This document shows, in pieces, positions 21,511-30,564 of a stretch of 64,000 nucleotides of DNA. The position numbers and the translations under genes are program-made. The notes under the pieces are model-generated. The model was not told the origin of the DNA. It saw only the letters and a list, made by a program, of their open reading frames with translations, and did no database searches. The stretch is from GCA-2690565 sp002457235 (lineage in GTDB: Bacteria > Verrucomicrobiota > Verrucomicrobiia > Opitutales > Coraliomargaritaceae). The stretch is taken from positions 105,733 to 169,732 of the forward strand of contig JBJLEZ010000007.1 of NCBI GenBank assembly GCA_045565695.1. The letters run 5' to 3'. The stretch's first letter is position 1. The number at the start of each line of letters is the position of its first letter.

Positions 21511-23682
21511 ATGAAACAAAAACACAATGTCATTGTTGACAACTTAGATATAGAAATCTCAACCGGAACACTTGCAGGATTAGCTAGTGGAGCCGTAACC
21601 ATTCGCTCAGGCGAAACCAGTCTATTCGTATCGGCTACAGCGGCTTCTGCCTTAAGACCTGGTCAAGATTTCTTCCCATTAACCGTAGATTATAAAGAAA
21701 AATTTTCCGCAGCAGGAAAATTCCCAGGCGGTTATTTCAAACGAGAAGGTAAACCATCAGAAAAAGAAATCCTAACTTCACGTCTTTGTGACCGTCCACT
21801 TAGACCTCTTTTCCCTAAAGGCTTCATGAATGAAGTCCAAGTGATTGGTATTCTTTTATCCACAGACGGAAATAATGAGCCAGATATTTTGATGGTAAAT
21901 GCCGCTTCTGCTGCATTGATGATTTCAGATGTCCCATGGAATGGCCCGGTTGGTTGTGTTCGTATCGGACAAATCGACAACGAATTCATCGTTAACCCAA
22001 CAAATGATGAGATGCTTGATTCAGACTTAGATCTGATCTACGTCGGTACTGAAAATGAAATGCTTATGATTGAAGGTTCAGCAGAATTTATTTCTGATGA
22101 ACGCTTTTATGAGGCTTTGGAATTTGCACAAAAATCTATACAGCCATTAATTGCTGCACAAAAGGAACTTGCTAAAATTGCAGGTAAAACGAAGAAAGAA
22201 TTCCCATTGGTAATCACCCCACAGGAAGTGACTGACTTTTGTGAAGAACAAGCAAAAGAGAAAATTATCGAAGCTTTGGCTTTTGACAGTTATACTGAAA
22301 GGAAGATTGCGATTGAAAAGATCATCGGCGAGACAAGCGAAGCACTGGATGCAAAATTTGGTGAAGGCAACGTTGACAGTAATGATGTAGCACGTGCCTT
22401 TGATGAATTACAAGAAAAGCTATATCGTAAAAATATCTTAGACACTGGAAAACGTGTTGACGGACGTGGCGCTCAAGATTTGAGAACCATCTCTGCAGAT
22501 AGCGGACTGGTACCAAGAGTACATGGATCAGCTGTTTTCAATCGTGGTGAAACTCAAGCACTTGTTATTGCAACACTAGGAACTAGTAAAGATGTTCAAG
22601 ATATCGATGGCTTAACTGGTGGTGCTACTAGCAAGTCATTTATCTTACATTACAATTTCCCTCCATTCTCTGTCGGTGAAGCTGGACGCTTTGGGTTTAC
22701 TGGCCGTCGTGAAATTGGTCACGGTGCTTTAGCAGAAAGATCCTTACTTCCAACACTTCCACCAGAAGATGAATTCCCTTACGCGATTCGTTTAGTATCT
22801 GAAGTGATGAGCTCTAATGGATCAACCTCAATGGCAAGTATCTGTGGTGGTTCTATCGCACTTATGGATGCAGGGGTTCCTGTATCTAATCCTTGTGCGG
22901 GTATCTCATGTGGACTTGTCACAGAAAAAGATGATTCTGGTAAGATCGTTAAACATGTTGTTTTGACCGATATTCTTGGTGCAGAAGATCACTTTGGCGA
23001 TATGGACTTGAAGATAGCAGGAACTGTTGAAGGTATCACAGGATTCCAACTTGACCTCAAGATTCCTGGATTACCTTTTGACATTACACTTGAAGCCTTA
23101 AAGCAAAATAAAGAGGCACGTAATAAGATCCTCGGTATCATGTCTGAGCATTTAAGTGCTCCAAGATCTGAACTCAGAGAGCATGCACCTCGTATTCATA
23201 GTTTGCAAATTGATCCAGATAAGATCGGTGCCTTGATCGGCCCAGGTGGTAAAAACATCCGTCGTATCACAGAAATCTCAGGTGCCCAAATCGACATCAA
23301 TGAAGACAACAGCGGTAAAGTACTCGTCTTTGCAACAAGCAAAACTGCTATGGATCGTGCGATTCAAGAAGTTGAGCTTTGCACAGCTGAAATCCAAATT
23401 GGAAAAACATACCGAGGTATTGTAAGAGGGATAAAGGACTTCGGTGCTTTCGTCGAATGCTTACCTGGTAAAGAAGGGCTCGTTCACATTTCAGAACTTG
23501 CAGACTTCAGAGTGAATAAGACTGAAGATATCTGCAAATTAGGTGATGAGATGGTCGTAAAATGTATCGGTCTGGATAAAGGAAAAGTGAAGCTTTCACG
23601 TAAAGCTGCATTAGAGAAGAGCGAAGAAGCAAATGATGCTGCTGGCGAAACTAGCACAGCAGATTCCGAAGAGGAAGCTTAG
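21511..23682 (+). CDS. pnp: Polyribonucleotide nucleotidyltransferase (PNPase)
   Basis: A 723-residue protein of normal length and domain order. The first RNase PH domain has YKEKFSAAGKFPGGYFKREG. An all-helical linker follows. The second RNase PH domain carries GKRVDGRGAQDLR and GRREIGHGALAERSL, the active core. After it come a KH domain (DKIGALIGPGGKNIRRI) and an S1 domain (GKTYRGIVRGIKDFGAFVEC), with a short acidic tail. It degrades RNA 3'-5' by phosphorolysis and forms the degradosome core in many bacteria. It follows rpsO with its own upstream region. Confidence 0.98.
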   Translation: MKQKHNVIVDNLDIEISTGTLAGLASGAVTIRSGETSLFVSATAASALRPGQDFFPLTVDYKEKFSAAGKFPGGYFKREGKPSEKEILTSRLCDRPLRPLFPKGFMNEVQVIGILLSTDGNNEPDILMVNAASAALMISDVPWNGPVGCVRIGQIDNEFIVNPTNDEMLDSDLDLIYVGTENEMLMIEGSAEFISDERFYEALEFAQKSIQPLIAAQKELAKIAGKTKKEFPLVITPQEVTDFCEEQAKEKIIEALAFDSYTERKIAIEKIIGETSEALDAKFGEGNVDSNDVARAFDELQEKLYRKNILDTGKRVDGRGAQDLRTISADSGLVPRVHGSAVFNRGETQALVIATLGTSKDVQDIDGLTGGATSKSFILHYNFPPFSVGEAGRFGFTGRREIGHGALAERSLLPTLPPEDEFPYAIRLVSEVMSSNGSTSMASICGGSIALMDAGVPVSNPCAGISCGLVTEKDDSGKIVKHVVLTDILGAEDHFGDMDLKIAGTVEGITGFQLDLKIPGLPFDITLEALKQNKEARNKILGIMSEHLSAPRSELREHAPRIHSLQIDPDKIGALIGPGGKNIRRITEISGAQIDINEDNSGKVLVFATSKTAMDRAIQEVELCTAEIQIGKTYRGIVRGIKDFGAFVECLPGKEGLVHISELADFRVNKTEDICKLGDEMVVKCIGLDKGKVKLSRKAALEKSEEANDAAGETSTADSEEEA

Positions 23683-23713
23683 TCCATATCTAAACTGAAT
23701 TCAAATTCTTTCA

Positions 23714-23742
23714 AACGACTGCACTGGCAGTCGTTTTTTTTT
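23714..23742 (+). terminator. Intrinsic terminator after pnp
   Basis: AACGACTGC-ACTG-GCAGTCGTT is a perfect 9-bp stem with a 4-nt loop, running into nine T's. It is also positioned to stop convergent reading from lpxA in part. Confidence 0.92.
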
Positions 23743-23754
23743 GCTTAATTTACT

Positions 23755-24531
23755 TTACGCAATACCCCGTTCACTCGCTTCAATGAAGGCAATTAATTCT
23801 TGCACCTCTTTAATTTGAAAAAGCTCTGACTCGACAATACTTTTTATTGCCTGTGAACGATTCAGCCCTTTTTTGTAAATTTGCTTGTAGGCCTTACGAA
23901 CTCCACTGATAGCCTCTTCAGAAAATTCAGCTCTTTGTAGACCCACTTTATTGATTCCTCTGACTTCAGCAGGATTTCCTGAAGCAGTGAAAAATGGAGG
24001 GATATCTTGAAGAACAGTTGCTGTAGCTGCCGCCATACAATGATCCCCTAAACGACAGAATTGATGAATACCTACACCCCAACCAACATTCACATGATGT
24101 CCAACTTCAACATGACCACCTAATGCAGAATGGCTACTCATGACCAGATGATTTCCTACTTTGCATTCATGTGCGATATGACTGTAAGCAAGTACCACAT
24201 TATGGTTACCTAATTCAGTTAATAAATCTTCAGCTGTCGCGCAATGAACCGTTGAATATTCACGAAAAACATTATGGTCACCAATCTTCAAACGATGAAT
24301 ACCATCTTGGTATTTTAAATCATGCGTTTTTCCACCAATATAAGCATAAGGATGAATTTCATTATCACTTCCTAAAGTAGTATTTCCATCAACTGTTGCA
24401 TGGTGCATGACTTGAGTCCCTGAAGCGATTTGCACTTGAGCACCAATATAAGCATAGGCTCCGACAGTGACTCCTTGGTCTAATTGAGCACCAGCCTCGA
24501 TAATTGCCGTTGGGTGAATCTTTGCTTCCAT
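23755..24531 (-). CDS. lpxA: UDP-N-acetylglucosamine acyltransferase
   Basis: A 258-residue left-handed beta-helix protein built from hexapeptide repeats (IHPTAIIEAGAQLDQGVTVG, then later VTVGAYAYIG). The family blocks HPYAYIGGKTHDLKY, IGDHNVFREYSTVH, YSHIAHECKVGNH and the helical C-terminus are present. The likely catalytic His is in VLAYSHIAHEC. It transfers an R-3-hydroxyacyl chain from ACP to UDP-GlcNAc, the first step of lipid A synthesis. It lies 18 bp downstream of lpxC-fabZ on the same strand, an lpxC-fabZ-lpxA pair found in several Gram-negative groups. Confidence 0.96.
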   Translation of the reverse strand: MEAKIHPTAIIEAGAQLDQGVTVGAYAYIGAQVQIASGTQVMHHATVDGNTTLGSDNEIHPYAYIGGKTHDLKYQDGIHRLKIGDHNVFREYSTVHCATAEDLLTELGNHNVVLAYSHIAHECKVGNHLVMSSHSALGGHVEVGHHVNVGWGVGIHQFCRLGDHCMAAATATVLQDIPPFFTASGNPAEVRGINKVGLQRAEFSEEAISGVRKAYKQIYKKGLNRSQAIKSIVESELFQIKEVQELIAFIEASERGIA

Positions 24532-24549
24532 AACTCTATCTATTTAAGC

Positions 24550-25893
24550 TTATGCATCAACAATGGAGAACATAAGTTCTGCCTGAGATGCAAGCTTACC
24601 AGAAACTAGGCACTTACATTCTGCCTGTGCTAATTTATTTCCTTTTATCTTGGTAATTTTTGCACGAATTTCTAACGTATCTCCAGGAACAACTGCTTGG
24701 CGAAATTTCACATTGTTCGCACTCATAAACAGTGCAACCTTGGATTCATCCATTGGGCATAATTTTAAGAGTAATATTCCAACTGCTTGAGCCATCGCCT
24801 CAACTTGAAGCACCCCTGGCATCACTGGCATTCCTGGGTAATGTCCTTGAAAAAAAAGTTCATTCATGGATAAATTCTTAATCGCAACCAACTCTTTTTC
24901 GTTAATAATTTCTACCACACGATCTACCATTAAGAAAGGATAACGATGCGGCAATATATCCATAACCTCTCGAATATCTAAAGCCGTATCAGTCGGTGCT
25001 AGAACCTCTTCCGCAGCGGTATCTTTTTGCAAAGCTTGTTTAGATTTTTTCGGTGCCGATGTTTTTTCTAGCTGAGCCTCACGAAGCTTTTTTGTGAGTT
25101 GTGCATTGAGTGCATGACTTGGACGCACCGCGATAATATGTGCTTTGATCGGCATTCCTAACAAAACAATATCACCGATAATATCCAAAATTTTATGACG
25201 GACAAACTCGTCTTTATAACGCAGAGGTTCTTTAGTTAGAATTTTATCTCCCTTGATAACAATTGCACTATCTAAGGTCCCACCCTTGATTTTGCCTAGC
25301 TTGATCAACTCTTCAATATCTTCGTAAACGGTGAATGTACGAGCGGCAGAAATATGTGTGATGTAGGATTCTATATCGATATCGATACTCAAGTGCTGAG
25401 TGTGGACACCTCGATCATCTGAAGAAGTACAGGTGATTTTAAATCCGTCATATGGGAGTGCAATAATCGAGCTATTTCCTTTGGTTACTGAAACTGGATT
25501 TTCTAAGGTAAAATATTCTTTATCCGCATTCTGCTCAACTGGCTCTGCTTTCTGAATCAAATTAACAAAATGCTTGGCCGAACCATCCATAATTGGTGGC
25601 TCACTAGCATCCATTTCAATTAAAACATTATCAACAGAGCAGCCATTCAAGGCACTTAAAACATGCTCAACTGTATGCACTTTAGTGTGACCATCAGCGA
25701 TGGTTGTACTTCTGACCAAATCCTCTACAAAATCAATCAAAGGTTTGATCACAGGCTTTCCATAGATATCCAATCGCTTAAATACTATACCATGGTTTTC
25801 GGGAGCAGGTTTAATGGTCATATTGACTTCTTCACCGGTGTGAAGAGCCTTACCTTTTAAAGAAACTTCGCGTAAAAGGGTTCTTTGCTTCAT
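24550..25893 (-). CDS. lpxC-fabZ: Bifunctional LpxC deacetylase / FabZ hydroxyacyl-ACP dehydratase
   Basis: A 447-residue fusion. The LpxC part (residues 1-about 275) has the zinc motifs VHTVEHVLSAL and FVRHKILDIIGDI, and MDASEPPIMDGSA. A Lys/Ala/Glu-rich linker of about 30 residues follows. The FabZ part (about 306-447) has ILPHRYPFLMVDRV and the catalytic GHYPGMPVMPGVLQVEAMAQ. LpxC deacetylates UDP-3-O-acyl-GlcNAc, the committed lipid A step; FabZ dehydrates 3-hydroxyacyl-ACP. Both compete for or use 3-hydroxyacyl-ACP-derived acyl chains, so fusion may balance lipid A against phospholipid. Such fusions are known from Bacteroidota and some Verrucomicrobiota. Cotranscribed with lpxA. Confidence 0.96.
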   Translation of the reverse strand: MKQRTLLREVSLKGKALHTGEEVNMTIKPAPENHGIVFKRLDIYGKPVIKPLIDFVEDLVRSTTIADGHTKVHTVEHVLSALNGCSVDNVLIEMDASEPPIMDGSAKHFVNLIQKAEPVEQNADKEYFTLENPVSVTKGNSSIIALPYDGFKITCTSSDDRGVHTQHLSIDIDIESYITHISAARTFTVYEDIEELIKLGKIKGGTLDSAIVIKGDKILTKEPLRYKDEFVRHKILDIIGDIVLLGMPIKAHIIAVRPSHALNAQLTKKLREAQLEKTSAPKKSKQALQKDTAAEEVLAPTDTALDIREVMDILPHRYPFLMVDRVVEIINEKELVAIKNLSMNELFFQGHYPGMPVMPGVLQVEAMAQAVGILLLKLCPMDESKVALFMSANNVKFRQAVVPGDTLEIRAKITKIKGNKLAQAECKCLVSGKLASQAELMFSIVDA

Positions 25894-26048
25894 ATTATAA
25901 GGAAAATGGAACTATTTAATAAACAGAATGATGTGGAACGATGGACGTGATTCAATCAATTGTAAAGCATCACTTTTCTGACGTTGACCCAAGAAAGCGA
26001 TATGATTAAGTCTTTAATTAAACGAATAAGAATAGGTATCATAATCTC

Positions 26049-27377
26049 ATGCTCGAAAATTTAACACAAAAAATAGGTCAAGCACTACAAAATTTAAAAG
26101 GAGAGAAAAAACTCACAGAATCTAATATCTCCGAAGCCTTAAAAGAAGTTAGACAGGCTTTACTCTCAGCCGATGTTCATTTCAAAGTCGCTAAACAATT
26201 TATTCAAGATATTGAAGCCAAATGCGTAGGGCAAACAATCACTCAGACGGTGGGTGCGAGAGAACAAGTAATTAAGATTATCAATGATGCACTTGTAGAA
26301 TTATTAGGGTCAGCCTCTTCGAGCTTAGAAAACAAACGCCCTCTAAAAATAATGATGATCGGTCTTCATGGCTCAGGAAAGACGACTACATCAGGAAAAT
26401 TAGCAAGGCTCCTAAAAAAGAAAGACCATTATACACCAGCTTTGATTGCCTGTGACATTTATCGCCCCGCCGCCATTGATCAGTTAGAAACTTTAGCTAA
26501 AAGTGAGGATGCTCTATTTTACTCAGATCGTTTGGAAAAAGATGTTTCCAAGATCGCCAAAAAAGGAATGGCCGAGGCAAAAGCCAAGGGAGCGAATTGC
26601 TTTATTTTTGATACAGCAGGCCGTTTACAAATAGATACTGACCTAGTTTCTGAAATCAAACGATTAAAAGACAGTATCATGCCTGACGAAATTTTACTCG
26701 TAGCCGATGCTGCTTTGGGACAAGAGGCAGTTAACATTGCTCAGACCTTCCATGAAGCTGTTTCATGTACTGGTATTGTCCTGACGAAATTAGATGGTGA
26801 CGCTCGTGGGGGTGCCGCTCTATCCATGAAGTCAATTACGGGCATTCCTATAAAATTTATGGGAACGGGAGAGAAGTCTGATGCCTTTGAATATTTCCAT
26901 CCCGATCGAATTGCTTCTAGAATTTTAGGCATGGGTGATGTGGTTTCACTCGTTGAAAAAGCACAGGAAACTATCGATCAAAATGAAGCTGAACGACTGG
27001 CAAAACGAATGGAGAAAGCTGAATTTAATCTCGATGATTTTCTCAAACAGATGCAACAGGTTAAGAAGATGGGCTCACTTGGCTCAATTGCCTCAATGAT
27101 GCCAGGCATGAGCAATGTCACAATTGGAGATAAAGAGGAAAAGAAAATGGCACACACCGAAGCAATTATACTTTCAATGACAGCCAAAGAAAAAGCTACC
27201 CCTAGACTGTTAAGAGGGAGTCGCTTAACTCGAATTGCGAATGGCTCCGGGACAAAAGTTAGCGATGTTAACGCCCTACTAAAACAATTTTCTCAAATGC
27301 AAAAAATGATGCGAATGATGAAAGGGAGCAAAGGGAAACAAATGCTCAATGCCATGAAAGACAAAATGGGTGGCTAA
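26049..27377 (+). CDS. ffh: Signal recognition particle GTPase Ffh (SRP54)
   Basis: A 442-residue SRP GTPase. The N domain is followed by G1 GLHGSGKTTTSGKLA, the CDIYRPAAIDQL box, G3 DTAGRLQ and TKLDGDARGGAAL. The C-terminal M domain is methionine-rich (for example FSQMQKMMRMMKGSKG), which binds signal sequences and 4.5S RNA. With FtsY (46011) it sends nascent membrane proteins to the translocon. Divergent from lpxC-fabZ across a 155-bp gap; convergent with nuoA. The usual neighbour rpsP is absent. Confidence 0.97.
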   Translation: MLENLTQKIGQALQNLKGEKKLTESNISEALKEVRQALLSADVHFKVAKQFIQDIEAKCVGQTITQTVGAREQVIKIINDALVELLGSASSSLENKRPLKIMMIGLHGSGKTTTSGKLARLLKKKDHYTPALIACDIYRPAAIDQLETLAKSEDALFYSDRLEKDVSKIAKKGMAEAKAKGANCFIFDTAGRLQIDTDLVSEIKRLKDSIMPDEILLVADAALGQEAVNIAQTFHEAVSCTGIVLTKLDGDARGGAALSMKSITGIPIKFMGTGEKSDAFEYFHPDRIASRILGMGDVVSLVEKAQETIDQNEAERLAKRMEKAEFNLDDFLKQMQQVKKMGSLGSIASMMPGMSNVTIGDKEEKKMAHTEAIILSMTAKEKATPRLLRGSRLTRIANGSGTKVSDVNALLKQFSQMQKMMRMMKGSKGKQMLNAMKDKMGG

Positions 27378-27409
27378 TACCTTGAAGAAATGACCTCCAT
27401 CCTAGCCGT

Positions 27410-27784
27410 TTACTTTTCCCATTCTAATGCACCCTTTTTCAATTCATAGACCAACCCAAAAGTCAGTACGAAAAGAAAGAACAGCATTGGGGCTAAAATA
27501 CTGATATTAGCGACCATGAAATCGCGAAAGACCAATATCCAAGGCACTAAAAAGACAACTTCTAAGTCAAACAAGATAAAGAGCATAGCCGTAACATAAA
27601 ACTTAACGGCAAATCGTGCCTGGCCACTACCCTCGGCAAGCATTCCACATTCATAAGGCGAATTTTTAATTTCAGTCGATTGACTTCGCTGACCAAAAAT
27701 ATGAGAAGCCACCAGAATAATGATGCCCATACTAAATGCTAAGCTAATCTGTACTAAAATTGGATAGTAATCACTCAATTCCAT
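27410..27784 (-). CDS. nuoA: NADH-quinone oxidoreductase subunit A
   Basis: A 124-residue membrane protein with three hydrophobic helices. The block NSPYECGMLAEGSGQARFAV then KFYVTAMLFILFDLEVVFLV is the NuoA/NdhC signature, with the conserved Cys in the loop and the acidic FDLE pair. It is a core membrane subunit of complex I near the quinone channel. It stands alone: no nuoB follows, since ffh is convergent. The other subunits must be elsewhere in the genome. Confidence 0.94.
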   Translation of the reverse strand: MELSDYYPILVQISLAFSMGIIILVASHIFGQRSQSTEIKNSPYECGMLAEGSGQARFAVKFYVTAMLFILFDLEVVFLVPWILVFRDFMVANISILAPMLFFLFVLTFGLVYELKKGALEWEK

Positions 27785-27866
27785 ACCTTAAAAAGAAAGC
27801 CTTGAGACAAAAATTTCAAGAGGAATATGAAAATAAAGCATGATTGCCCATCTCTCATGACACAAA

Positions 27867-28994
27867 TCATTGTTCTTCATTGATATTTTTAATCACAATT
27901 GAATCAATGGAATCTTCCCCTAGACCAATTTTAGAAGCATAGGACAACTGTAAATTAGGGGAAGGAAGCTCATCAAAACCATTTTCTCTTCGCTCCTGAT
28001 TAATCAAATCGACCAATAAACGATCTAAAGCAACTGGGTCTGAGGACATCCAAAGTTTAGGCTGAACTCTTGAATAAAGCGAATTATAAAAAGGCCCTCC
28101 AATAAATTGAAATTCTTCTAAAGCAACAAAGTGCAACTTTAGATGCTGATTAAGTTCAGGAATTCCTAAGATCTCAGCAACTGCAACAGCAGCCGTTGAT
28201 TGATTGGCAAGGAAACGAAGATGATTGCTAACATTCCACAAAGAAGCATTCGCTAAAGCACCATCTACCCCTAAAATAGGATCATCTAAACCCACGGCTA
28301 AATTAATCCAGAAATCAACTTCAAATAGTAACGGTATAGGCAAAAAACTTTTTCTAAATATAGCGGTTTCTTGGTAATCTAGATAATCTGTAAAACCTGA
28401 TATTGAAAAGTCGGTACTCTGATTAAACGGTTGGTCCTTTAATAGTGGTGGAATAGGACTATCATAATGCCAATCTGGCTCAAAATACTTAAGCGAACTG
28501 AGCGCAAGTACTGGACACCCTTCAAAATAAAAAGTGCCCTCTTTTTCTTCTTCATAAAAACCTGCATTTTTTAAATTAAAACTCGAGTAATCTATAATTA
28601 AGATAGAATTACGCTCATACCCTCGGGACTCCAGTGACTGTATAGTTGCTCGAACTAAATTCAAAGGGGTCGATAAACCCTCTCCCGCCCTTGTATTTAC
28701 TTTTAATGCTACCCTCTCTGCACTTGGTGGGACCAGTCTATTTCCGCTTATTTTTTCGTGTTCATCTAATAACTGATCGACCGCTTCAAAATAAGCTTCC
28801 TCAAAATTATATAAACTAAATTCCAAAACAATTGATTTTTTTTCATCCTCAGCAATAAGAAGCATTGACTCTAAAAAAACTAACAAAAATAATAATAAAA
28901 ACTTTGCTCTAAAGATTAGTTGCTTGCTGATTTGATCTACAACTCGAAGAAGCAGTAAATGCTGTACAGATAAACTTTCCCAAATTATTTTCAT
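27867..28994 (-). CDS. DUF362-like membrane-anchored protein, function unknown
   Basis: A 375-residue protein with one hydrophobic segment (residues about 30-47, FLLLFLLVFLESMLLIA), probably a signal or anchor after a long N-region. The body resembles DUF362 proteins: VALKVNTRAGEGLSTPLNLV, then LRFLANQSTAAVAVAEIL, and SSDPVALDRLLVDLINQERR near the end. The Cys-rich ferredoxin part found in many DUF362 proteins is missing. The start codon choice is uncertain because of the long N-region. It is divergent from the TPR lipoprotein gene at 29012 with only 17 bp between starts, so the two may share regulation. Confidence 0.5.
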   Translation of the reverse strand: MKIIWESLSVQHLLLLRVVDQISKQLIFRAKFLLLFLLVFLESMLLIAEDEKKSIVLEFSLYNFEEAYFEAVDQLLDEHEKISGNRLVPPSAERVALKVNTRAGEGLSTPLNLVRATIQSLESRGYERNSILIIDYSSFNLKNAGFYEEEKEGTFYFEGCPVLALSSLKYFEPDWHYDSPIPPLLKDQPFNQSTDFSISGFTDYLDYQETAIFRKSFLPIPLLFEVDFWINLAVGLDDPILGVDGALANASLWNVSNHLRFLANQSTAAVAVAEILGIPELNQHLKLHFVALEEFQFIGGPFYNSLYSRVQPKLWMSSDPVALDRLLVDLINQERRENGFDELPSPNLQLSYASKIGLGEDSIDSIVIKNINEEQ

Positions 28995-29011
28995 TACTCT
29001 ATTAAATATCC

Positions 29012-30535
29012 ATGTTTAAACCATTAATTCAGATTTTTACAGTATTATATTTTTCGATTATACTTTCATTTTTCACTGCTTGCCAACCTGCTGACTTAAG
29101 CAAAAAAGCATTAATAGAGCAAACCATCGCTTTTCTTGAAAAAGAGGATCCCTTAGCTGCAATTGCATTATTGGAGATTCATATGGATACTTATGAGCAA
29201 GATGTCGCTATACTTCAATTACTTGCTAAATCTCACCTACAAGCAAATGACCCATTTACAGCAACAGTTATTTTACTGAATGCCTACGAGCTAGACTCAC
29301 AAAACGCTGATCTTTTAGATTTATATTTTAAGAGCTTAAAAGCGGCGAACATGAATCCAGAAAAGATTTTATTAGACCTTGCTCAGGTATCACCTCAATC
29401 ACTCAATCAAGAAGAATGGCAACAAGTATCCAACCTATGGGCTAATCAAGGGAAATTCGAAGACGCTTTGGATGCTTATTTTAAGCATCTAGGTAAAAAT
29501 AAAGCTTCCAGTACTACCTCACCTGAAGCTGCACTAAAAGTTGGGGATTACTATTTAGAACTTGCGAAAACTAAAGAAGCAAAGTCCTGGTTATCCATTG
29601 CCGCCAATTCTGATTCCATTGAAGCACTTCCTGCACAACTAAAATTACTCTCTATCGAACTCCAGAAAAAAGATTGGCCCGCCCTAAGTAAACGAATCGA
29701 CCTTATTGAAAAAGAATTTCCTGATGCATTGGCCTCTAGTGCATTCTCTGACTTACCACAAATTGTCAGTCAGAAATTAGACGAAAAAAAGCAAAACTCG
29801 TTACTTCAATCAAATAACTCCCAAATCATAACAGCTGGCTCTAATAAAGCAGGATCGATTCAAAATATAGAAGACTTAGAAGCTTATGCCAACCAAGTGG
29901 CCAAGCCTTATTTCGAAGAATTAGGAACTAATAGTTCCGCAACAGCTGAATTTAATCCAGAAATTGAAATCAAACCAGCTGATCCTTACTTAAGTAATTT
30001 TGAAACAGCTGAATTAGACGCATCATTTGACCCGACAACTATCGCTACAATCAGCCAAACGAAGCTGACTACAGAAGAAATAGATGCCTTAATCGATGAA
30101 GCCAATCAATCGGTCTTAAATAACGATCTAGTCACAACGGCTAATCTATATCGAAAGGTTCTTGATAACAACCCAAACCGGCATGAGATTTGGGATCGTA
30201 TTGCCCAAATTTATTTTGCCAATGAAGAATACAATAGTGCTGAATCAGCTGCTCTACAAGCGATTCGCTACCAACCAAGCAATATCGTTTACACGATAAA
30301 CTATTTAAATATTGCAAAGAAGACAAAATCTGAAATTCGCTTTTTATCTGAGCTATTAAGTGCTTCTAAACAGTTTTCAAATAGCCCAGAAATCACCCTT
30401 TCCCTAGCTCGTGCATACGATCGCAATAGTCGCTATCGATTCAAAGCAAAAGACTACTATACTAAATTTATTACACTTGCACCCAACCACCCTCAGCGCT
30501 CTGAAGCTGAAGCAGCCATCTCAAGGCTACCCTAA
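29012..30535 (+). CDS. TPR-repeat lipoprotein
   Basis: A 507-residue protein with a lipoprotein signal peptide: a hydrophobic stretch and the lipobox FTAC at about residue 24. After it come TPR-like helical repeats, an acidic Ser/Thr-rich middle (about 270-350) and more TPR units near the end (LYRKVLDNNPNRHEIWDRIA, then IYFANEEYNSAESAALQAI). It would be exported, lipidated by Lgt and attached to a membrane. No enzymatic motif. It lies 29 bp before dnaG and is cotranscribed or closely adjacent. Confidence 0.75.
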   Translation: MFKPLIQIFTVLYFSIILSFFTACQPADLSKKALIEQTIAFLEKEDPLAAIALLEIHMDTYEQDVAILQLLAKSHLQANDPFTATVILLNAYELDSQNADLLDLYFKSLKAANMNPEKILLDLAQVSPQSLNQEEWQQVSNLWANQGKFEDALDAYFKHLGKNKASSTTSPEAALKVGDYYLELAKTKEAKSWLSIAANSDSIEALPAQLKLLSIELQKKDWPALSKRIDLIEKEFPDALASSAFSDLPQIVSQKLDEKKQNSLLQSNNSQIITAGSNKAGSIQNIEDLEAYANQVAKPYFEELGTNSSATAEFNPEIEIKPADPYLSNFETAELDASFDPTTIATISQTKLTTEEIDALIDEANQSVLNNDLVTTANLYRKVLDNNPNRHEIWDRIAQIYFANEEYNSAESAALQAIRYQPSNIVYTINYLNIAKKTKSEIRFLSELLSASKQFSNSPEITLSLARAYDRNSRYRFKAKDYYTKFITLAPNHPQRSEAEAAISRLP

Positions 30536-30564
30536 AATTTTCTTCTCTTAGCACACAATTCAAA

